The position numbers were made by a program, and so were the translations under genes. This document shows, in pieces, positions 5,891 through 11,996 of a DNA stretch of 11,996 nt; position 1 is the first letter of the stretch; every line of letters starts with the position of its first letter. Source of the DNA: Bacteroidales bacterium (GTDB lineage: Bacteria > Bacteroidota > Bacteroidia > Bacteroidales > P3); the NCBI GenBank assembly GCA_017988355.1, contig JAGNRX010000014.1, positions 1-11,996 of the forward strand, read 5' to 3'. The notes beneath the pieces were generated by a model that saw nothing but the letters and a program-made list of their open reading frames with translations, did no database searches and was not told the origin of the DNA.

Positions 5891-8335
5891 TTAAATAAAT
5901 AGGTTTACATCTGACTTTGTTGCTCTTTCCATATAGGTTGCAACTCCTCCAATTGTTACCTGGTCTAATAGTTCTTCTCTCTTAACTCCCATAACATCCA
6001 TTGACATCTGACATGCTATAAATTCAACTCCCATCTTAAGGGCGTCATCTCTTAGTGATTCAAGTGATTGGATATTGTTTTTCTTCATTATATGCCTCAT
6101 CATCTTGTCTCCCATTCCAAACATACTCATCTTAGAGAGGTGGAGTTTGAGTGAGCTTGAAGGTAGCATCATTGAGAACATCTTGCCAAATATATCTTTC
6201 TTAACCTTAGGTTTCTCAATTTTCTTAATAATATTTAGTCCCCAGAAGGTGAAAAACATTGTTACTGGCTCGCCTGTTGCTGCTGCTCCTGTTGCAAGCA
6301 CCATTGAGGCAAGTGCTTTATCTAAGTCATCACTAAAGACTACGAAGGTCTTGCCTTTTGCTTGGCAGGTGTTGATTACTTCGCAGCTCTTTGGGTTTTT
6401 CTCTACCACAATTGCATATACTCCTTTATCAACTACTGATGAGATTAGAAGGTTGCCGGTATTGTCGCACCATGCTTGTGCATCTCTTGCAAATCCTCCA
6501 TCGGTTGAGTGTATTTCTACTCTCTGCCCATCTGTAATCTCGTCCATTGCTGTCTTTAGTCTTATGATAGGACCAGGGCATTGTAGTCCACAGGCGTCTA
6601 TTAGAATAGGTTTTGGTGGTTCTTGTTTGTTGATTTGTTCTATGTCGTGTTGTTGTGGTTTAATTATATGTTTGCTTACCTCTGTTACTGGTGCCATTGC
6701 GGTAGAATATGTCTTATATCCTCCTGAAAGGTTTCTTACGTCGGTAAATCCATTAAGGGTTAGTATTTTGTATGATAGGTAGCCTCTTAGACCAACTGCA
6801 CAATAGATGTAGATTGTCTTATCTTTAGGTAGTTCATTGAAGCGATGTCTTAGTTCATCAACTGGAATATTTACTGCTCCATGTATCATTCCCATTGAAC
6901 ATTCTGCCTCTGTTCTAACATCTAGTATTATTGAGTCTTCTCTGTTTACGTCTCTTAACTCTCTCCAAGTGGCAATCTTCATTGCTCCACTAACAATATT
7001 ACTTGCAACATAACCAGCAATTGCTATTGGGTCTTTTGCAGAGGAGTAGGGTGGTGCATAGGCGTGTTCTAGTTTAATTAGGTCGTATATTGTTCCGCCA
7101 TGCTTAATGATTAGTGCTATTTGGTCAATTCTCTTATCCACTCCATCATATCCTACTACTTGAGCGCCTAGGATCTTTCCTTCCTTTGGTTCAAATATTA
7201 GTTTGATTGTTAGAGGTAGGGCGTTAGGGAAGTAGCCTGCATGCGAATTGGAGTGAGTGGTTGATGCTCTGTAATCGATGCCTAGTTGTTTTAGTTTCTT
7301 TGCCGATAGTCCTGTGGAGGCTACTGTCATGTCGAAAACCTTTGCTATTGAGGTTCCAATTGCTCCTTCGTACTTTACTTTGTTGCCAAATACTATATTA
7401 TCTGCAACTATTCTTCCTTGACGGTTTGCAGGGTTAGCAAGGTAGTTGAGCCATGGTTTGCCTGTTAGTGGATGTGGAAACTCAATTGCGTCTCCCACTG
7501 CATAAATATCTTTTACTGAGGTTTCCAAGTACTCGTCAACCCAAATGCCACCAGCTTCTCCTATCTTAATGCCTGCTGATTGTGCTAAGCCTATTTCAGG
7601 ACGAACTCCAATAGATAGAATTACTATATCGGTTTCTATTGATTTGCCATTATTTAATATAACATTTATCTGGTTTCCTCTTTTTTCAAATTTCTCAACC
7701 GATTGTTGTAGTTCAAGAGATACCCCTTTTTGAAGAAGGTGTTGGTGAACATGTGATGCCATCGAGAAGTCGATAGGTGCCATAACTTGGTTGCCCATCT
7801 CTACAATTGTAACCTCTGCTCCAGTGTCGTGAAGGTTTTCTGCCATCTCAAGTCCAATGAAACCAGCTCCAACAACAACTGCCTTTTTGATTGGCTTGGT
7901 TGTCATGTAGTTCTTAATTCTATCGGTGTCGTTAACATTCCTTAGGGTGAATATGCCCTCACTATCAATCCCTTTCAGAGGTGGACGAAGAGGATAAGCA
8001 CCAGGTGAAAGTAGTAGTTTGTCGTATGATTCAACATAGGTGCTTCCATCATTTCTCTTTATCTTAACTTCTTTATTGTCTTTGTCTATTGAAACTACTT
8101 CGTTCTCAACCCTAACATCAACATTAAATCTGCCACTAAACGAGGCTGGAGTCTGCACAAATAGCGCATCTCTATCAGTTATTGTTCCACCTATATAGTA
8201 TGGTAAACCACAATTAGCGTAAGATATATACTTACCTTTTTCAATTAAAAGAATTTCACATTCTTCGTCAATTCTTCTTATACGAGCTGCTGCTGTTGCA
8301 CCACCAGCTACTCCACCTACTATTAAATACTTCAT
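5891..8335 (-). CDS. CoA-disulfide/persulfide reductase fused to rhodanese, TusA and DsrE-like domains
   Basis: An 814-residue sulfur-relay enzyme. Residues 1-445 form an FAD- and NAD(P)H-dependent CoA-disulfide reductase: FAD site GGVAGG (7-12), single active-site C42 in YANCGLPYYIGG, nucleotide site GAGFIG (156-161), FAD motif DIYAVGDA (276-283), and tyrosines in HAGYFP (Y368) and HAYAPPY (Y426, Y430) that match the family's catalytic tyrosines. About 455-545 is a rhodanese with C512 in YCAVGLRGY. About 576-646 is a TusA/SirA domain with C586 in the LQCPGP motif. About 663-814 is a DsrE2-like domain with C775 in EFIACQMSMD. Four cysteines could hand sulfane sulfur along one chain. It probably reduces CoA-persulfide/polysulfide or disulfides in the cytoplasm. 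The architecture is known in bacteria; the direction of relay is not. It is the first gene of the operon, with a promoter at 8388-8419. Confidence 0.93.
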   Translation of the reverse strand: MKYLIVGGVAGGATAAARIRRIDEECEILLIEKGKYISYANCGLPYYIGGTITDRDALFVQTPASFSGRFNVDVRVENEVVSIDKDNKEVKIKRNDGSTYVESYDKLLLSPGAYPLRPPLKGIDSEGIFTLRNVNDTDRIKNYMTTKPIKKAVVVGAGFIGLEMAENLHDTGAEVTIVEMGNQVMAPIDFSMASHVHQHLLQKGVSLELQQSVEKFEKRGNQINVILNNGKSIETDIVILSIGVRPEIGLAQSAGIKIGEAGGIWVDEYLETSVKDIYAVGDAIEFPHPLTGKPWLNYLANPANRQGRIVADNIVFGNKVKYEGAIGTSIAKVFDMTVASTGLSAKKLKQLGIDYRASTTHSNSHAGYFPNALPLTIKLIFEPKEGKILGAQVVGYDGVDKRIDQIALIIKHGGTIYDLIKLEHAYAPPYSSAKDPIAIAGYVASNIVSGAMKIATWRELRDVNREDSIILDVRTEAECSMGMIHGAVNIPVDELRHRFNELPKDKTIYIYCAVGLRGYLSYKILTLNGFTDVRNLSGGYKTYSTAMAPVTEVSKHIIKPQQHDIEQINKQEPPKPILIDACGLQCPGPIIRLKTAMDEITDGQRVEIHSTDGGFARDAQAWCDNTGNLLISSVVDKGVYAIVVEKNPKSCEVINTCQAKGKTFVVFSDDLDKALASMVLATGAAATGEPVTMFFTFWGLNIIKKIEKPKVKKDIFGKMFSMMLPSSSLKLHLSKMSMFGMGDKMMRHIMKKNNIQSLESLRDDALKMGVEFIACQMSMDVMGVKREELLDQVTIGGVATYMERATKSDVNLFI

Positions 8336-8387
8336 ATTCTTATATCTTGTTTCTTTGAGAAATTGTTTTTGTCCTTAATTAACGATG

Positions 8388-8419
8388 CAAAACTACATTA
8401 TATTTTCCACTGGAACAAA
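8388..8419 (-). promoter_or_regulatory. Bacteroidetes promoter of the sulfur-relay operon
   Basis: On the - strand TTTG (8419-8416), 20 bases, then TAGTTTTG (8395-8388), an exact match to the Bacteroidetes TTTG/TAnnTTTG consensus with usual spacing. Transcription should begin near 8381-8382, leaving a leader of about 46 bases before the ATG at 8335. No strong Shine-Dalgarno is seen, as is common in this phylum. Confidence 0.7.
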
Positions 8420-8430
8420 TTTATTTCCAG
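8405..8430. promoter_or_regulatory. Candidate MarR operator: overlapping inverted repeats at the promoter
   Basis: TTCCA-C-TGGAA (8405-8415) is a perfect 11-base palindrome in the promoter spacer. CTGGAA (8410-8415) and TTCCAG (8425-8430) form a second, 21-base inverted repeat that covers the -33 element. Three half-sites in 26 bases on top of a promoter is what a dimeric repressor would use; the MarR protein at the end of the operon is the obvious candidate. Binding is inferred. Confidence 0.5.
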
Positions 8431-8539
8431 AAAAAACAAAGAAAGAATTAATTTAATTGAAAGTGATTTTATTATGTTGTATAAATCAAGCTATTAGATT
8501 TAAATAAAAAATGAAGAAAATGACAAATAAAATATTTAA

Positions 8540-9250
8540 TTATTCCATTTTTCTAATTCTAACATCAATTTTGCTATCCTTTAGGTTAGTTTTTAGGTCA
8601 TTTATTGGAGTTTTAATCTGTGTTTCTCCATAATGATAAGGATAGAGGATTTTTGGATTGATTTGAAGTGCAGCCTCTGTTGCTTGGTCAATTGTCATGG
8701 TATAGGGTTGATTAACTGGTAGGAAGGCTATCTCTATCTGGTCTTTTAGTTCTTTCATCTCTGGGATAAGCTCTGTATCTCCTGCAATATAAATCTTCGA
8801 TCCCTCAAGGTCTAAGACATATCCGTTATCCCTGTGCCTTGGGTGGAACTTATCACGCCCCAGAGTTGTATTATATGCTGGCAGGGCCTTAATCTTTATG
8901 CAATCAATTAGGTCTGCTCTTTCCCCATTTCTTAAGCAAATTCCTTCTTTCAAGGTTTCATAAACAACAGGATTTGAAACAATTATTGTATGTTTTTTCT
9001 TTAGTACTTCAATAGCCTTTGGGTCGAAATGGTCGTAGTGCTCGTGAGAGATTAGTATTATATCAGCCTTAGGCATTAGGTTATAGTCCACATAATCCAT
9101 AACAGGGTCATTATAGATAAGAAGTCCCTTGTATTCAAAAACTAGGCTACTATGTTTGATAAAAGTAATTCTAAGCTCTTTGTCCTCTTTGCCTGAGAGT
9201 AAGCATAGGTCTTGTTCAAGGTTTAGTTTTTCAATAATCTCTTTCATCAT
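8540..9250 (-). CDS. UlaG/UPF0173-like metallo-beta-lactamase-fold hydrolase
   Basis: A 236-residue metal-dependent hydrolase. The metal motif H69-x-H71-x-D73-H74 lies in LISHEHYDHFD, a further metal-binding Asp is in YIAGDTE, and a C-terminal histidine is in ILYPYHYGET, as in UlaG-like proteins (UPF0173 and L-ascorbate-6-phosphate lactonase relatives). HPRHRDNGYVLDLEG before the GDT motif is also typical. The reaction in this organism cannot be told; relatives include lactonases, phosphodiesterases and uncharacterised hydrolases. It has no signal peptide and should be cytoplasmic. The first 20 residues are an extra N-terminal stretch; M1 and M2 are adjacent and either could start. It follows the ComB-like gene by 19 bases, so the two are probably cotranscribed, and it is 204 bases from the next operon. 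I see no terminator in that gap. Confidence 0.88.
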   Translation of the reverse strand: MMKEIIEKLNLEQDLCLLSGKEDKELRITFIKHSSLVFEYKGLLIYNDPVMDYVDYNLMPKADIILISHEHYDHFDPKAIEVLKKKHTIIVSNPVVYETLKEGICLRNGERADLIDCIKIKALPAYNTTLGRDKFHPRHRDNGYVLDLEGSKIYIAGDTELIPEMKELKDQIEIAFLPVNQPYTMTIDQATEAALQINPKILYPYHYGETQIKTPINDLKTNLKDSKIDVRIRKME

Positions 9251-9269
9251 TATGGGTTATTTTTTTGTT

Positions 9270-10022
9270 TTATTCTCCTTCTTTTAAAGCGTCTTTAAGT
9301 CTATCATTGTATAGTTTTGGAACAACATTGCAGGTGTCAAATGTGTAGGTATAGGGAAAGACATCGTCCATCTTATATTTTCTTAGCCTGTTCATATGTG
9401 AGGCTTTTCTTTGCATTTCTTCCATTAGGTTATCCTTCGACGTATGCCATAGGTCTATTGAAGAGTATGCAGAGTCGTTATGGTTTATATAGTCGCCCCC
9501 TTCCATTATTCTTTCAAGCAAGGCTCCTGCAAAGACTGTGTCTTCAATGCAAAATGAGTTTTTCCAACCAGAGCAGAAAATTAAAATGTTCTCTTTCTTT
9601 TTTATTAGATATTCTGCAAGGGATGAGATATTAGAAAATGCTCCAATAAGTATTTCATTAGGATTAGCCTCTATTGCCATCGAAATTGCAACTGTGCCAT
9701 TGGTTGTGGAATGGACTATATCCTTGCCTTTTATCTTATCGTTCATAAATTCCATTGCTCCATTGCCAAAGTCTGCAAATTCAAAGGTCTCTTCTATTCT
9801 TTCGCCTGCAACAATATATCCTTTTTCCTTATAGTCTCTTGCCTCTTGAACCGTTCTAACTGGTATCATCGATTTAACTCCCCACTCAAATGCTGTGCAG
9901 ATGGAGGTTGTTGCCCTTAGTATGTCGGCAATAACAATAATATAGTTTTCCTTAATTTGACGGTACTCGAAAAGAGCAGGAGAAAAGATTACTTCTACTT
10001 GTTTTTCTGTTTTGGAAGTCAT
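9270..10022 (-). CDS. ComB-like 2-phosphosulfolactate phosphatase family protein
   Basis: A 250-residue member of the ComB family, a Mg-dependent phosphatase that in methanogens removes phosphate from 2-phosphosulfolactate on the way to coenzyme M. Seen in the sequence: D33-x-L-R36-ATTS near the N-terminus (family D-x-LRATTT), VAGERIEE with the GER turn, STTNGTVA (family S-NGT), and SGWKNSFCIEDTVFAGAL (family G...EDt-x-aGa). All lie in the expected order and the length is normal. Coenzyme M is not expected in this kind of bacterium and no ComA or other coenzyme M gene is visible, so the substrate here is uncertain; it might be another sulfonate or phosphate ester. It begins six bases after the large secreted protein and is followed by the UlaG-like hydrolase. 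The family call is strong; the function is open. Confidence 0.88.
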   Translation of the reverse strand: MTSKTEKQVEVIFSPALFEYRQIKENYIIVIADILRATTSICTAFEWGVKSMIPVRTVQEARDYKEKGYIVAGERIEETFEFADFGNGAMEFMNDKIKGKDIVHSTTNGTVAISMAIEANPNEILIGAFSNISSLAEYLIKKKENILIFCSGWKNSFCIEDTVFAGALLERIMEGGDYINHNDSAYSSIDLWHTSKDNLMEEMQRKASHMNRLRKYKMDDVFPYTYTFDTCNVVPKLYNDRLKDALKEGE

Positions 10023-10028
10023 AGTTTA

Positions 10029-11996
10029 TTAGTTTATTAGATTAAAAATGCCAGATTTCTTTATTTTCTTACCCTCTGAATTTACAAATTCCACAACATA
10101 GACATAGGATTGAGGACTGCATATCTTACCTTTGAATGATCCATCCCATCCTTGGTTTAGGTCTTTTGTTTCAAACAGAACTTCACCCCAGCGGCTAATA
10201 ACCCTAAATTCATAGGTGCCAGTCCTGATGAAAGAGCAGGAGGGTTTAAACTCGCTATTGGAAATGCCAGTTGGAGTAAAGGAATTTGGAATATAAAATA
10301 TGGATTCTTTAGTAACTGAGGCTGTTGAAGAGCGTGAGTCTGCCTTTTTACCATCAGGATAAGTTCCATCTTCGTTTGCAACAATATAGTATTCTATCTT
10401 ATCAGATGCAGTAACCATTGTGGATGTATTGTCTTCAAAGCCAAGTTCGGCAGAGAGGACATTCCCAATCTGAAGACCAAGAGGACTTATGCCATCAATC
10501 CTATATATATCATAGCTTTCAATTGATTGCCATCCCATTAAATCATTCCACGACAAAACATTCTTGTCAGGGTCTGAGGCATCAACCGTTAGTTTCATTG
10601 TGGAGAATATGTTTGAACTATAATACAGTAAATCACACTCATCAGGCACCATAAGTTTATAGTAGTAGATTTGTTTATTTGCCTCTTTTGGTGGACTGTC
10701 TGTGAAACTAAAACTAGAGTTTCCGCTATAATTTATCTTATTAACTAAGTAGTAATCTATATTATTAGTAGAGCGATATAGGTCATAGCCCCTAACAATA
10801 AGCGAATTATCAACATAGAAATCTAATTCAACTGATTTATTATCTGGACTAATAGAGGCTTTTCTAATATATGCATAATCAACCTTATTGGGTATGCCTT
10901 GAGATGAAACAACCTTATTAGATAGAGATTTTATGGTATTGCTAAGTAGGGCTTCAATATAGAAAGTGTATTTTTCAACCGTTGGGTTTGCATTAAAAAC
11001 TAAGCTATTCTCTGAAGGGAGTAAGGTCTGGAAAAGAATATAATCACCATCGTTTTGGCTCATATATAAATTATAAACCGTAACACTTAGGGGGTCGCCC
11101 ATATATGATGTCCAAGACAAGTCAATCCTACTGCTACAAGCTTGTCTATTATAGGAAAGTGCAATGTTTTTATGGCTATTTGACTTCAAGGATGTGTTAT
11201 AGCAAGAATCGAAAGCCATTACTGCAAGGCTGAAAACATATTCAACAGAGCATGTGTCGCAAGTAAAGCTGCTTTGGTTCTTACCCCAAATTGTGTCAAT
11301 GGCAATGCAAGGAGAACCCTCACAAATAACATATCCCCTTGTGTCAACAGAGGGTGAAGGAGTCCATGAGAGAACGAGTTTTTGGGTTTCCTTCTCAACC
11401 GTAGTAGAAAGCACAATGGGTTCAATAGGCATTTCAGTGTCCTCAACAAAGGAGCTTCTTAGGTTTGAAACAGATGAACATCCGAAAGTGTTTGGCAATT
11501 CAATCCTATAGTAAACAGTATCTGAGCAGGGAGGAGGGAAGCTATCGGTATAGGTTAGAGAGGTTGTGGAATCTATTACCCTCCAAGTGTTTGACTGATT
11601 TGCAAAACGGCGAGAGATAATATATTTTTGGTTTTCTGTTCCTAAGAGAGTTTCTGTGGGAGATAAGTGAGGTGAAGTCCAATCAAGCCTAAACGAAGAC
11701 TCACTAATATGATATAGACTTAGAAATATAGTATTACCATAGGAAGGATTAGTTGTATGTGAGCTGACGCTATATCTTATTTGACCATTATTAGCATTGC
11801 GAGAATTATCGGTAAAGGAGGCAACATTAATATCAGATTCGCTACCCACCATTTCATATTCGCTGGTTGAGTTGTTAAAAGCAGAGACAGTATATTGGAC
11901 AAAACCACTTGAAACAGTCTGATAGAAGATAGTTGTTGAACCATCTTCATTAACCTGTGTACATAATATATTTGGCTTCTGACCAAAAGAAATATT
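10029..11996 (-). CDS. Secreted Fn3-like protein with type IX secretion C-terminal domain (5' end outside window)
   Basis: The frame has no stop up to the right edge, so the methionine at 11852 is internal and the gene starts outside the window; at least 655 residues are seen. The body is a string of beta-sandwich, fibronectin-III-like units, recognisable by repeated L-x-WTS or L-SW starts and Y-x-(I/L)-YR-x strands followed by (V/I)-YY-x-I strands (at least four). The last 90 or so residues are the gliding-motility-associated/CHU_C C-terminal domain: F-x-IPNSFTP, EF-x-P, YEFRVISRWGEVLFET, GWDG, SYVYVV and a final G-x-F-x-L. This type B signal sends proteins through the type IX secretion system to the cell surface or medium. 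Several Cys pairs suggest disulfides after export. What it binds is unknown. Two enzymes follow closely, but need not work with it. Confidence 0.9.
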   Translation of the reverse strand, partial: NISFGQKPNILCTQVNEDGSTTIFYQTVSSGFVQYTVSAFNNSTSEYEMVGSESDINVASFTDNSRNANNGQIRYSVSSHTTNPSYGNTIFLSLYHISESSFRLDWTSPHLSPTETLLGTENQKYIISRRFANQSNTWRVIDSTTSLTYTDSFPPPCSDTVYYRIELPNTFGCSSVSNLRSSFVEDTEMPIEPIVLSTTVEKETQKLVLSWTPSPSVDTRGYVICEGSPCIAIDTIWGKNQSSFTCDTCSVEYVFSLAVMAFDSCYNTSLKSNSHKNIALSYNRQACSSRIDLSWTSYMGDPLSVTVYNLYMSQNDGDYILFQTLLPSENSLVFNANPTVEKYTFYIEALLSNTIKSLSNKVVSSQGIPNKVDYAYIRKASISPDNKSVELDFYVDNSLIVRGYDLYRSTNNIDYYLVNKINYSGNSSFSFTDSPPKEANKQIYYYKLMVPDECDLLYYSSNIFSTMKLTVDASDPDKNVLSWNDLMGWQSIESYDIYRIDGISPLGLQIGNVLSAELGFEDNTSTMVTASDKIEYYIVANEDGTYPDGKKADSRSSTASVTKESIFYIPNSFTPTGISNSEFKPSCSFIRTGTYEFRVISRWGEVLFETKDLNQGWDGSFKGKICSPQSYVYVVEFVNSEGKKIKKSGIFNLIN

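Noticed and set aside
6075..6782. 235-residue + strand reading frame with hydrophobic stretches inside the reductase fusion
   Set aside because: It is antisense to the TusA and DsrE-like domains, which are clearly recognised, and has no family features.
8416..8447. A second promoter on the - strand using TAAATTTG with the TTTG just upstream
   Set aside because: The spacer would be 13 bases, too short for this promoter class; the downstream pair with 20 bases fits far better.
8461..8539. Terminator after the UlaG-like hydrolase
   Set aside because: Only a 6-base AT-only stem (TAAATC/GATTTA) without a following U-run is present, so read-through into the next operon cannot be excluded.
9317..9920. 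Three + strand frames opposite the ComB-like gene
   Set aside because: They overlap one another and a strongly recognised gene; no domain or promoter supports them.

Overview
The window looks like a chromosomal stretch from an AT-rich member of the Bacteroidota, probably Bacteroidales-like. Three things support this: a large protein ending in a gliding-motility/type IX secretion C-terminal domain (type B, CHU_C-like), an HU-family protein of the Bacteroidetes HU-like type, and an exact Bacteroidetes promoter pair (TTTG, 20 bases, TAGTTTTG) upstream of the CoA-disulfide reductase operon. The species cannot be named from the sequence alone.

Left region, + strand, about 1-2064: two visibly more AT-rich genes. 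The first is the C-terminal part of a superfamily 2 helicase whose reading frame runs off the left edge. The second is a protein of about 330 residues that looks like a degenerate BT4734/VirE-N type (primase-polymerase-like) replication protein without the acidic catalytic pair. Both end in the same short peptide, N-[K/R]-[E/D]-K-S-A-stop. Together they look like the tail of a replication module of a mobile element. An HU-like gene follows (about 2293-2694), with an unclear start codon. Behind it lies a long, REP-like imperfect palindrome (2701-2795).

Right region, - strand, 2873 to the right edge: three transcription groups, all reading leftward. (a) The C-terminal part of a secreted fibronectin-III-like/type IX secretion protein (open at the right edge), an orphan ComB-like phosphatase and an UlaG-like metallo-hydrolase are tightly packed. 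(b) A four-gene sulfur/thiol operon starts at a well-defined promoter near 8388-8419. It encodes an 814-residue CoA-disulfide reductase-rhodanese-TusA-DsrE fusion, a SAM methyltransferase, a lipoprotein thioredoxin and a MarR-family regulator, and it ends at a hairpin terminator (4396-4425). An inverted-repeat cluster sits on the promoter and is a natural candidate for the MarR operator. (c) Two tandem thioredoxin-type glutathione peroxidases, one cytoplasmic and one with a signal peptide, end at a second hairpin terminator (2812-2835).

Taken together, groups (b) and (c) form a thiol, persulfide and peroxide defence neighbourhood: persulfide/CoA-disulfide reduction and sulfur relay in the cytoplasm, with thioredoxin and peroxidase versions targeted both inside and outside the inner membrane. 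The less explained parts are the helicase/primase-like pair with its shared C-terminal tag, the methyltransferase inside the sulfur operon, and the ComB-like gene without obvious coenzyme M context.
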